Shown here: positions 44,162 to 52,793 of the stretch, in pieces
Layout: every line of letters starts with the position of its first letter
Position numbering within the stretch: the first letter of the stretch is position 1
Assembly: GCF_004300825.1 (NCBI RefSeq)
Contig: NZ_CP036250.1
Location: 3,793,001-3,857,000 of the forward strand
Origin: Egicoccus halophilus
GTDB lineage: Bacteria; Actinomycetota; Nitriliruptoria; Nitriliruptorales; Nitriliruptoraceae
DNA length: 64,000 nt
Direction: 5' to 3'
Notes under the pieces: generated by a model
The model's database searches: none
What the model saw: only the letters and a program-made list of their open reading frames with translations
What the model was told of the DNA's origin: nothing
Program-made: the position numbers and the translations under genes

Positions 44162-44200
44162 GCCCGACGGCGGTGTCGGGGAGGTGCCGCCCACGCCTCG

Positions 44201-44938
44201 TCAGGGTCGGTCGCGCTCGCCCACCGGGGTACTGCCCCCCGACCTGTGGGCGTCGGGACGCTCGGTGTCACCGCCGGGCGCGGGTTCGGCGCGCGCGGCC
44301 CCGGGTCGCGCGTCGTCCGTCGGAGATGCGTCGTCCTCGGCCACCAGCTGCTGGAACGGGGTCGCCGGGGCGGTCTCGGAGCCGGGATCACCCTGGCTGA
44401 CCAGGGTCTCGAACAGGTCGCGGGAGGTCAGCATCGCCTCGCGCAGCTGCTCCGTGGTCGGCTCCTTGGCCTCCTCGCGGCGGGCCGAGCAGTAGCGCTC
44501 CACCGCCGCGGGATGGTCGACCGACAGGTCTCCCAGCCGCTGCTCGCGCGGCGCGTCGGGATAGCCCCGCAGCACCGCCACCTCGTCGAGCAGTTCGTCC
44601 GCCCGTCGCAGCGCCGCGTTGGGCGCCTCGACGAAGCTGGCCTGGACCTCGTCCCAACGGTGCCGCAGCCCGTCTCGATGGTCGACGGGGACGGGCCGCA
44701 CGGTGAAGGCCTGGCGGCGCTGCTCGCGTGCGAGCAGTTCCTCCTCGGCGGCGCGCCGGTTCTTCGCGCTGTCGACGGTGCGGTCGTACTCACGGCCGAA
44801 GCGCCGCTGCAGGTGACGGCGCACCTCGAGGCGTTCGCGACGCCGCTTGCGGACGACCACGAACACCACGACGAGGACGAGCAGCACCACGACGGCGGCG
44901 ACGATCCACATCCACGGCTCGACGGCGGACAGGTCCAC
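44201..44938 (-). CDS. Single-pass membrane protein with cytoplasmic helical domain
   Basis: A 245-residue protein with one strong membrane helix at residues 9-30, an Arg-rich stop-transfer, and a helical domain carrying RRFGREYDRTVD and, later, LGDLSVDHPAAVERY. I recognise this as a conserved actinobacterial family of unknown function, from memory. The tail is acidic, Pro-rich and probably disordered. It stands between the second DeoR gene (convergent) and metG. Confidence 0.7.
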   Translation of the reverse strand: MDLSAVEPWMWIVAAVVVLLVLVVVFVVVRKRRRERLEVRRHLQRRFGREYDRTVDSAKNRRAAEEELLAREQRRQAFTVRPVPVDHRDGLRHRWDEVQASFVEAPNAALRRADELLDEVAVLRGYPDAPREQRLGDLSVDHPAAVERYCSARREEAKEPTTEQLREAMLTSRDLFETLVSQGDPGSETAPATPFQQLVAEDDASPTDDARPGAARAEPAPGGDTERPDAHRSGGSTPVGERDRP

Positions 44939-45107
44939 GGCCTACCTCCACGACGGTTGGGCGCCCCATCCTGCGGCGTGGGCGACCGTGCGCACCCGTC
45001 CGTGCGGCAGGGGCGGAGGTCTGTGAACGCCTCGTCGTCCGCGCGACCACCACCGAAGGGACCTTCCGCGGCCTCCGTCGAGAGCGCCCGCGCGCCCCCG
45101 CGGTCCG

Positions 45108-46814
45108 TCAGACGTCGCCGTCGTCCTCCGGGAGCTCGACCTTGCGGAACAGCGGGGTCGGCGCGCCCAGGGTGCTTCCCGCCGGGACCTCGCGTCGCTG
45201 CCAGCCGGTGCCCTCGAGCTGTTCGCCGTGCCCCAACCACGCCCCGACCTTGGCCGCGGCGAACGGCGTGTAGGGCGCGAAGGCGAGATTGCACCCGGCG
45301 ATCGCCTGCAGGGCGGTCCACAGCGTCGTCCCGGTGCGCCGGAGGTCGGTCTTGGCCGTCTTCCACGGCTCGGTGGCATTGAGGTAGGCGTTGACCTCCT
45401 GGGCGGCGTCGAGGGCCTCCTTGAGCCCGGCACGCAGCTCGACGCGCTCGAGCAGCTCGGCCTCGCGGGCGAGGTTGCGGTCGACCGTGGCGAGGATGTC
45501 GCGGTCACGCTCGTCGAGCTCACCCGGCTCGGGGACGACCCCGTCGAAGTTCTTGCGGGTCATCGCCAGCACCCGGTTGACGAGGTTGCCCCAGGCCGCG
45601 ACCAGCTCGCCGTTGATGCGCCGGACGAGCTCGTCCTCGGTCAGGTCGGTGTCGTTGTACTCGGGCAGGATCGTCGCCAGCGCATAGCGCAGCTCGTCGG
45701 GCTGGTAGTCGTCGAGGTAGTCGAGCAGCGACTTGCCGATGCCGCGGGACTTGGACGCCTTGGCGCCGCGGAAGGTGACGTACTGGTTGGCCGGCACGTT
45801 GGTCGGCAGGTTCAGCGGCGGCGACTCCGCCGTCGCCGACCCGAGCAGGTAGGTCGGCCAGAACACCGCGTGGAACGGGATGTTGTCCTTGCCGATGAAG
45901 TAGTACGACTCCGCGGCAGGGTCCAGCCACCAGGCCTTCCACGCGTCCGGGTCCCCGGAGCGCTGCGCCCACTCCTTGGACGCCGACAGGTAGCCGATGA
46001 CGGCCTCGAACCAGACGTAGATGCGCTTCTGCGAGTCCGGCGTGGAGATGTCGAGCTCCGGTGGCAGCGGCACGCCCCAGGCCAGGTCGCGGGTGATCGC
46101 GCGCTCGATCAGCCCCTCCCGTACGAAGCCGAGCGCCCAGTTGATGACGTGCCCGCGCCAGCCTTCGCGCCCCTCGAGCCAGCGCAGCAGGTCCTCCTGG
46201 AGCCGCGGCAGCAGGATGAAGTAGTGCTCGGTCTCACGCGGTTCGGGCGTGGCACCGGTGAACTTCGAGCGCGGGTCGATCAGATCGATCGGGTCGAGGG
46301 TCTTGCCGCAGGTCTCGCACTGGTCCCCGCGGGCGTCGGGGGAGCCACAGTGCGGGCAGGTGCCCTCGACGTAGCGGTCGGGCAGGAACCGACCGGCCTG
46401 CGGGTCGTAGAACTGCTCGGTGGTCCGGGTGTCGATGTAGCCGTTGGCGTGCAGTGCCCGGAACAGCTCCCAGGTGACCTCACGGTGGTTGTCGGTCATC
46501 GTCGTCGTGAACAGGTCGAACGAGATGCCCAGCCGCTCCCACTGTTCGTGGAACCGCGGGTTGTAGCGGTTGACCACGTCCGCCGGTTCGACCCCGTCCT
46601 GGTCGGCCTTCACCGTGATCGGCGTGCCGTGGGCGTCGGTGCCGCTGACCATCAGCACGCGATTGCCGCTGATGCGGTGGTAGCGCGCGAAGACGTCGGC
46701 CGGCAGGTAGCACCCGGCGATGTGCCCGAGGTGGCTCAGCCCGTTCGCGTACGGCCAGGCGACGGCCACGAGGACGTGGCGCGGGTCGCCCGCGGAGGTG
46801 TCGGAAGCGCTCAT
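45108..46814 (-). CDS. metG: Methionyl-tRNA synthetase
   Basis: A 568-residue class I synthetase. The HIGH-type motif is HLGH in PYANGLSHLGHIAG. The zinc knuckle CPHCGSPDARGDQCETCG lies near residue 145, and the KMSKS-type loop is KASKSRG near 350. The anticodon-binding domain follows; no dimerising C-terminal tRNA-binding extension is seen. The ATG at 46814 gives the usual N-terminus; a longer in-frame start lacks support. It stands alone. Confidence 0.93.
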   Translation of the reverse strand: MSASDTSAGDPRHVLVAVAWPYANGLSHLGHIAGCYLPADVFARYHRISGNRVLMVSGTDAHGTPITVKADQDGVEPADVVNRYNPRFHEQWERLGISFDLFTTTMTDNHREVTWELFRALHANGYIDTRTTEQFYDPQAGRFLPDRYVEGTCPHCGSPDARGDQCETCGKTLDPIDLIDPRSKFTGATPEPRETEHYFILLPRLQEDLLRWLEGREGWRGHVINWALGFVREGLIERAITRDLAWGVPLPPELDISTPDSQKRIYVWFEAVIGYLSASKEWAQRSGDPDAWKAWWLDPAAESYYFIGKDNIPFHAVFWPTYLLGSATAESPPLNLPTNVPANQYVTFRGAKASKSRGIGKSLLDYLDDYQPDELRYALATILPEYNDTDLTEDELVRRINGELVAAWGNLVNRVLAMTRKNFDGVVPEPGELDERDRDILATVDRNLAREAELLERVELRAGLKEALDAAQEVNAYLNATEPWKTAKTDLRRTGTTLWTALQAIAGCNLAFAPYTPFAAAKVGAWLGHGEQLEGTGWQRREVPAGSTLGAPTPLFRKVELPEDDGDV

Positions 46815-46894
46815 GGGCCGAAGCCTATCCCTCGCGGCCCGTACCCCCTCCTGCCTCACGGGACCCGCGACGCCAGGGCCGTGACGGCCCGAAG

Positions 46895-47731
46895 TTAGGC
46901 GACCAGCGGCGGGAGGCCGGGACCGTCGGCGGGACCGTCGGGGGCGGGCAGTCGCAGCTCGGCCAGCACGCCGTGGTGGTCGGACACCACCGGGCCGTCA
47001 CGGCCGTCGAGCACGACCCGGGCGTCGACGACCTCGAAGGCCGCGCCGACGAGCACGTGGTCGACGCGTCGGCCGAGCAGCCAGGGCTGTCGGGCGAAGG
47101 GGTTGTCGAACGCGAAGGTCGCGCGCGGGCGGGTCGGCGCGAGGTCGAACACGTCGGTGAGGCCGCTGCCGGGCGGGAAGTCGGCCGCCAGCGCCTGCAC
47201 GGCCCGTGACCGGCAGGTGGTGTTGAGGTCACCGACCAGGAGCACCGGGAGCGACTCCTCGCCCAGCAGGTGGCGCACCGCACGGGCCTGCGCGAGCCGC
47301 ACGCCTCCGTGCCGGCGGCGCCACGTCAGGTGGGTGTTGGCCACCAGCACCGGGCCCGTGGGGGTGGCGATCTCGGCCCGCTGCAACTGGCGTGGCACGT
47401 CGCGCGGATGACCGGGCAGTCGCGTGGTCTCCCCCGCGGTCAACGGTCGCCGGGCGAGCACCGCGAGCCCTTCCTGCTCGCCGTCGCGGGTGAACGTGCG
47501 CGCCCACCACCGGTGGGGGTAGCCGGCCGCCTCGGCGAGCAGGTCGGACTGCAGTTCGCCGTCGAACCGTCGGACCTCCTGCAACGCGACCACGTCGGGT
47601 CGGCTCGCGGCCAGCCAACCGGCCAGGTCCTCCATCCGGCGTGCGACGGGCCCGTTGGTGCCCCACAGGTTCAGCGTCAGCAACCGGAGCCCACACGCGT
47701 CGTCGCGGGTGCCCCCGTCGGCCACCGGCAC
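46895..47731 (-). CDS. Endonuclease/exonuclease/phosphatase family protein
   Basis: A 278-residue protein of the EEP superfamily. LLTLNLWGTN, VVALQEVRR (metal-binding Glu), LVGDLNTTC and SDHHGVLAEL supply the catalytic set in order. Substrates in this fold include DNA, sphingomyelin and inositol phosphates, so the target is not assigned. No signal peptide is seen. A GTG start preceded by a G-rich run is used. Confidence 0.82.
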   Translation of the reverse strand: MPVADGGTRDDACGLRLLTLNLWGTNGPVARRMEDLAGWLAASRPDVVALQEVRRFDGELQSDLLAEAAGYPHRWWARTFTRDGEQEGLAVLARRPLTAGETTRLPGHPRDVPRQLQRAEIATPTGPVLVANTHLTWRRRHGGVRLAQARAVRHLLGEESLPVLLVGDLNTTCRSRAVQALAADFPPGSGLTDVFDLAPTRPRATFAFDNPFARQPWLLGRRVDHVLVGAAFEVVDARVVLDGRDGPVVSDHHGVLAELRLPAPDGPADGPGLPPLVA

Positions 47732-47985
47732 CCCCCTGGTCGTGCCGACGATTCTGCCCGAGGCGGGCTCGTGGCGCGTCGCCGACCTTGGGACATGCCG
47801 TGGCTCGCCACCGGTGGCCGGCTCCCGGCCCCGGCGCGGCCGACCGCGACCTGCCTCGACGGTCGGCCGACCCCCGAAGTCGGGACCTTGGCCCCCGATG
47901 CCGCGGTGGCACCGGCCGTCATGCTCGGACGACCCCTCGGGGTCGTGCGCGTGTCCCTCGCCGCGCGGGACGACAAGGAACCTCG

Positions 47986-49392
47986 ATGACCGCCCTCCAC
48001 CGCTGGTGGGACCGACTGTCGCGTGAACGCAGCGTCGCCCCGCTGGGCCAGTCGCGCTGGCTGATGCCCCCGGCCGCCCTGGCCGTGCACCTCAGCATCG
48101 GGCAGGTGTACGCCTTCAGCGTGTTCAAGCTGCCGCTGGTGGAGCGCTTCGGCACCAGCGAGACCGCCATCGCGGTCGTGTTCTCGATCGCGATCGTCAT
48201 GCTGGGCCTGTCGGCCGCGTTCGGCGGCACCTGGATGGAGCGCAACGGTCCGCGTCGGGCCATGGTGGTCGCGGCAGCCTGCTGGTCCAGTGGCTTCCTC
48301 GTCGCGGCCCTCGGCATCGCACTCGGCCAGCTGTGGCTCGTCCACCTCGGCTACGGCGTGATCGGCGGCATCGGGCTCGGCATCGGCTACATCTCCCCGG
48401 TCTCGACGCTGCTGAAGTGGTTCCCGGACCGCCCGGGGCTGGCCACGGGCCTGGCGATCATGGGCTTCGGCGGCGGCGCGCTGGTCGCCGCGCCGGTGTC
48501 GAACCGGCTGCTGGCCCTCCACGGCGCCAACGGTGGGGACGGCCTGGTCGCCACGTTCGTGACCCTCGCGGCCGTCTACCTGGTGCTGATCGCCTTCGGC
48601 GCGGCCACCATCCGGGTCCCCGCACCCGGCTGGACCCCGCCCGGCCGGACGCCCCCGGTTCCCGCCGCAGCCGTGACACCCGCGGCCTCGGCCACGATGC
48701 CGGCCGCCGCAGCACCGGCCGCCGCCGTCGACGACCGCACGGCCGCCGAGGCGATGCGTACCCGGCAGTTCTGGCTGCTGTGGCTGGTGCTGTTCTGCAA
48801 CGTCAGCGCCGGCATCGGCATCCTCGAGCAGGCCGCACCGATGGTGCAGGACTTCTTCGCGCACGTCAGCCCGGAGACCGCCGCGGGCTACGTCGGCGTG
48901 CTGGCGCTGGCGAACATGGCCGGGCGCTTCGGTTGGTCGTCGGCGTCGGACGCGATCGGACGGCGCCGCGTGTACGTCGTCTACCTCGGCGTCGGTGCTC
49001 TCGCCTTCCTCGCCGCCGCCAGTCTCGGGACCTCGAGCCTGCCGGTGTTCGTGCTGGCGACCGCGGTCGCGATCAGCTTCTACGGCGGCGGCTTCGCCAC
49101 CGTCCCCGCCTACCTCAGGGACCTGTTCGGCTCCACGCAGGTCGGCGCGATCCACGGTCGGCTGCTGACCGCCTGGTCGGCGGCGGGCGTGGCCGGCCCA
49201 CTGGTGGTCAACGTGCTGACCGACGCCCGCCGCGCCGCCGGGGTCACCGGCGCGGCGGCGTACCGACCGTCGCTGCTGCTGATGGTCGGGCTGCTGCTGG
49301 TCGGGCTGGTCGCCAACCTCGCCGTCCGGCCGCTGCCGGATCGGCGCCCACTGCCCGACCCCCGTCCCCTCGAACCGGCGGTGCCCGCATGA
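47986..49392 (+). CDS. OFA-family MFS transporter (oxalate/formate antiporter-like)
   Basis: A 468-residue transporter with 12 membrane helices. The early IGQVYAFSVFKLPLVERFG and the loop GLGIGYISPVSTLLKWFPDRPGLATG are typical of the OFA branch, which exchanges small carboxylates. A central Ala/Pro-rich cytoplasmic loop separates the halves. The ATG follows AAGGAACCTCG; upstream in-frame readings are GC shadow. Its stop overlaps the start of a 35-residue ORF by ATGA, a pairing that suggests a complex. Confidence 0.86.
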   Translation: MTALHRWWDRLSRERSVAPLGQSRWLMPPAALAVHLSIGQVYAFSVFKLPLVERFGTSETAIAVVFSIAIVMLGLSAAFGGTWMERNGPRRAMVVAAACWSSGFLVAALGIALGQLWLVHLGYGVIGGIGLGIGYISPVSTLLKWFPDRPGLATGLAIMGFGGGALVAAPVSNRLLALHGANGGDGLVATFVTLAAVYLVLIAFGAATIRVPAPGWTPPGRTPPVPAAAVTPAASATMPAAAAPAAAVDDRTAAEAMRTRQFWLLWLVLFCNVSAGIGILEQAAPMVQDFFAHVSPETAAGYVGVLALANMAGRFGWSSASDAIGRRRVYVVYLGVGALAFLAAASLGTSSLPVFVLATAVAISFYGGGFATVPAYLRDLFGSTQVGAIHGRLLTAWSAAGVAGPLVVNVLTDARRAAGVTGAAAYRPSLLLMVGLLLVGLVANLAVRPLPDRRPLPDPRPLEPAVPA

Positions 49393-49496
49393 CGACGTCC
49401 ACCTCCCGCCTCGTGCTCGCCTGGACCCTGGTGGCGGCGCCGCTCGCCTACGGGCTGGTGCAGACCGTGCTCAAGGCCACCCAGCTGTTCGGCTGA
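49389..49496 (+). CDS. Small membrane partner of the MFS transporter (35 residues)
   Basis: The ATG overlaps the transporter stop (ATGA) and encodes one hydrophobic helix between a Thr/Ser/Arg N-terminus and KATQLFG. Similar tiny genes after OFA-type transporters are, as I recall, annotated as an MFS small subunit, with a final helix and K-x-x-Q-L-F-G-type ending. The coupling and helix support a real gene despite its length. Function is unknown. Confidence 0.68.
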   Translation: MTTSTSRLVLAWTLVAAPLAYGLVQTVLKATQLFG

Positions 49497-49509
49497 CCCG
49501 CCGGCGCAC

Positions 49510-51123
49510 TCACCGGTCGGGCGCACGCAGCGTGGCGACGGCGTTGCGCAGCCGGTGCTGCGCCGACAGCTCCTCGCGGACCGGCTCGAGCAGGGTCCCC
49601 TCGATCACCGCCCGCAGCCGGCGCTCGATCCGGCGGCGCACCGCCGCGGCGTGACGGCGCGCACCGGCCCGTGCCGCGAGCCGGGTACCGACCCCGACCA
49701 GGACCCGCGCCACCAGGCCTCCCAGCAGCAGCGCCGTCGGCCAGGGCACGCCGTCCGCCAGTTCGGGCACCGGGAGGGCCGGCAGCAGCAGCCAGTCGAC
49801 GACCGCAACGGCCGCCAACCAACCACCACCGACCACCGCCGCCAGCTCGGTCACCAACCGCAGCATGGCCGCCAGCGCCCACCACCGTCGTGGCGTCGGG
49901 CGCTCGCTGGCCTCCCCGACGGCGTCGGTCAGGGCCGGCGTGGCCCGGTCCGCGGCGGCCCGCACGGCCCGGTCGAGCGCCGCGTGGGTCCCGCCCACGG
50001 TGGTCCCCACGCGCAGCGCCCGCAACAGGGCGGTCTCGAGGGCCTCGGTGGTCACCGTCCGCGCCGGCACCGCGTCCGCGGCGCCACGGCCGCGCTCCAG
50101 CGCCCCGCCCCCCGGTGCGCCCGCCCACCCGCCGGTGAGCGCCCGCAGCGGCGCCCGCACCGCCCGTCCGAGCGGGGAGCGGGTCGCGGCCGCGGCGGCC
50201 CGCCGGTAGCGGCCGGCGGCCTCGGCGGTCGCACGGTGGCCGTCGACGGCGACGAGCACGTCCCCGACGAGCTCCCCGACCGACGGTTCCGGCGGCAGCG
50301 GGGCCTCGAGGCCGGTGCCGAGCCGCTCGCCGAGCACCGTGGCGTCCCCCACCAGGCGTGCGGCCGCGGCGGTCCGGGCGGCGGCACGGCGGGTCAGTTC
50401 CCCGCGCAGCACGTCGAGCCCGTGACCGGTGGCCGCCGAGGTCGTCAGCACGGTGGCGTCCCGGTGTCCCCCGGCGGCCAGCCGCGTGCGCAGGTCGGCG
50501 ACGCAGACCTCGACGTCGGCCGGCGCCAGTTCGTCGACGCGGTTGAGCACCACGAGCAGCACCTCGGCGTGCGCGGTGAGCTGCGCGAGGGGACCCGCGT
50601 GGGCGTCGTCGCGGGCGTACTTGATCGGGTCGACCACCCACACCACGACGTCGACCCGCCCGGCGAGCCGGGCCGCGGTCCGGCGGTGGGCCTCCACGAC
50701 CGAGTCGTGGTCGGGGAGGTCGAGCAGGACCAGCCCGTCGGGCAGGGCCGCGTCGACCTCGTGCCGCTCGGGCACCTCGAGCCAGTCCAGCAGCGCGCTG
50801 ACCTCCGGGCCCACGGTGGCAGCGGCCGCCAGGGTGACCGAGGTGGTCGGCCGCCGGACGCCCTCGACGGCCACCGGCCGCCCCAGCAGGGCGTTGACCA
50901 GGGCCGACTTGCCCACGCCGGTACCACCGGCCACGGCGGCGACGGTGAGGCCGTCCCCGCGGGCGAGGCGCTCGTCGAAGCGCTGGCGCAGGGCGACGGC
51001 GGCGCCGACCGCGTCGTCGTCGAGGCGACCGGGGCCGAACGCCACGACCGTGTCGAGCGCCGCCGCGGTGCCGTCCGGATCGGGCCGGGCGGGCGCGTCA
51101 CCGGCGTGCCGCGACCGGATCAC
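49510..51123 (-). CDS. Dynamin-like/YfjP-type GTPase with C-terminal membrane segments
   Basis: A 537-residue GTPase. G1 is GGTGVGKSALVN near residue 66, G3 is LLDLPDHD near 128 and G4 is LNRVDEL near 187, a regular N-R-x-D. After a helical middle come two hydrophobic hairpin helices near residues 430-480. Such proteins act at membranes. The GTG start overlaps the stop of the second GTPase (GTGA), making it the last gene of a coupled trio. Paired GTPases of this sort in actinobacteria include dynamin-like division proteins; equivalence is not proven here. Confidence 0.78.
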   Translation of the reverse strand: MIRSRHAGDAPARPDPDGTAAALDTVVAFGPGRLDDDAVGAAVALRQRFDERLARGDGLTVAAVAGGTGVGKSALVNALLGRPVAVEGVRRPTTSVTLAAAATVGPEVSALLDWLEVPERHEVDAALPDGLVLLDLPDHDSVVEAHRRTAARLAGRVDVVVWVVDPIKYARDDAHAGPLAQLTAHAEVLLVVLNRVDELAPADVEVCVADLRTRLAAGGHRDATVLTTSAATGHGLDVLRGELTRRAAARTAAAARLVGDATVLGERLGTGLEAPLPPEPSVGELVGDVLVAVDGHRATAEAAGRYRRAAAAATRSPLGRAVRAPLRALTGGWAGAPGGGALERGRGAADAVPARTVTTEALETALLRALRVGTTVGGTHAALDRAVRAAADRATPALTDAVGEASERPTPRRWWALAAMLRLVTELAAVVGGGWLAAVAVVDWLLLPALPVPELADGVPWPTALLLGGLVARVLVGVGTRLAARAGARRHAAAVRRRIERRLRAVIEGTLLEPVREELSAQHRLRNAVATLRAPDR

Positions 51124-52793
51124 GAGCGCGGGTCCGCCGCCGCACGGACGGTCGCGGCGGCGTCCGGATCGGGACGGGCGGCCGCCACCGCGCCGTCCAC
51201 GACCGCCCGGTCCTGTGCCACCACCTCGGTCACCCGGCGGGACAGGTCCTCGTTGGCGTCCTCGAGCAGGCGACGCAGGTTCTGCTCGCCGAACAGGCGC
51301 ACGAGCAACGCCTGACTGCCGGCGCTGGCGAGCGCGGCGATGCCCAGCTCGCCACCGGTGAGGCCTCCGCTGACCGTGAACACGACCAGGATGGCCGCGG
51401 TCGCGACGGCGTTGAGCGCCGTCGACCACACCCGCGCCTGCACGCGGCGATCGGCTCCCACGGTCGCGACCAGTTCGGCGACGTGGTCCCCCCACGCGTC
51501 GACGGCCGCACGGATCCGGTGTCGTCGCTCCGGATCCTCCTCGCGCAGGGTCGGGTGCTGGTCCAGCAGCTGGCGTCCGGCCGGGTCCTGCTCGAGCCGC
51601 CGGCGGGCGTCCCACGCCGCCCGCTCCAGCAGGCGCTGGATCGTCTCGGTCAACGTGTCGGCCACCTCGACGCGGACCTGGCGCGGGCTCTCGGCCGCAT
51701 CGTCGGCGTTGCCGAGCAGCCCCCGCACCATCGTGCGCACGCGGGCCGCGGCGGTCTGCACCCGCAGCAGGGTCTCCCCTCCGCCGACCAGGTCCCGCCA
51801 CCGGTCCAGCACGTCGGCACGCATCGGGATGCCGCGCTCGAGCTCGACCGACAGCTCCTGCTCGACCCGCCCGTAGGCGGCGTCCACCGTCGCCTCGAGG
51901 CGGTCGGCGGCCGCGTCCTGCGCGTCGAGTGCCGCGACGACCGGACCGAGCTCACCCGGCACCGCGGCCCGCAGCCCCGCCAGTGCCCGCCGACGGACCT
52001 CCTCACGCGCACCGTCGGCGGCCAGACCGGTCAACCACGCCTGGAGCCCGGCGACGGCGGCCGGGGGCAAGCGTCCGTCGACGACCTCGCTGGCCGGCAC
52101 GTCGACGATCGTCCCGACCGGGACGGACTCGCCGGTGAGCAGGCGCTCGACGTCGGCGAGGATCTCGTCGCGGTCGCCGGGCCGCAGCTGCGTGACCACG
52201 ACGGCGGTGACGGCCTGCCGGTCGCGTGCCAGGCGCAGGTAGCCGGCGCCGACCTCGTCGGCGTAGGTGCGGCCGGTGACGAACCACAGCCACGCGTCGG
52301 CGACGTCCAGCACGTCCTCGGCGAGGTGCCGGTTGTCGGTCTGCACCGAGTCGACGTCGGGAGTGTCGACCAGGGCCAGCCCGGGCGGCAGTCCGGGCGC
52401 GGTGCGGACCACCAGCCGGGCGCCGAGGTGGCGCCCGTCGTCGCCGCGCACGCGGGGCAGGTGCGGCAGCAACCGCGAGTCGACCAGCGCGGCCTCGTCG
52501 TCGGGGTGGCACACGAGCACGGGAGCGTGCGTGGTCGGCCGCACCACCCCGGTGGCCGCGACCTGCGCCCCGGCCAGCGTGTTGACGGTCGTGGACTTGC
52601 CCGCACCGGTGCCGCCGGCGACCACGACCAGCAACGGGGCGTCAGGGTCCGCCGCGCGGGCGACCGTGGCCCGCAGCAGCCGGGTGGTCGCGGTGGCCGA
52701 GCGACGCAACCGCTCCCCCGCGTCCGCGCTCAGCTCGAAACGCAGCGCCTCCAGCGCGCCGGCGAGACGCTCGAGCGCGGCCGCGTCGCTCAT
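51120..52793 (-). CDS. Dynamin-like GTPase with altered G4 motif
   Basis: A 557-residue protein. G1 GGTGAGKSTTVN lies near residue 58, G3 LVDTPDVD near 140, and the position expected for N-K-x-D reads VTQLRP, so guanine recognition may differ. The C-terminal half is helical, with a hydrophobic hairpin around AAILVVFTVSGG and a further coiled-coil end. The ATG overlaps the stop of the DUF4032 gene by ATGA, and its own stop overlaps the next GTPase. Two unequal GTPases made together suggest a heteromer. Confidence 0.78.
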   Translation of the reverse strand: MSDAAALERLAGALEALRFELSADAGERLRRSATATTRLLRATVARAADPDAPLLVVVAGGTGAGKSTTVNTLAGAQVAATGVVRPTTHAPVLVCHPDDEAALVDSRLLPHLPRVRGDDGRHLGARLVVRTAPGLPPGLALVDTPDVDSVQTDNRHLAEDVLDVADAWLWFVTGRTYADEVGAGYLRLARDRQAVTAVVVTQLRPGDRDEILADVERLLTGESVPVGTIVDVPASEVVDGRLPPAAVAGLQAWLTGLAADGAREEVRRRALAGLRAAVPGELGPVVAALDAQDAAADRLEATVDAAYGRVEQELSVELERGIPMRADVLDRWRDLVGGGETLLRVQTAAARVRTMVRGLLGNADDAAESPRQVRVEVADTLTETIQRLLERAAWDARRRLEQDPAGRQLLDQHPTLREEDPERRHRIRAAVDAWGDHVAELVATVGADRRVQARVWSTALNAVATAAILVVFTVSGGLTGGELGIAALASAGSQALLVRLFGEQNLRRLLEDANEDLSRRVTEVVAQDRAVVDGAVAAARPDPDAAATVRAAADPRS

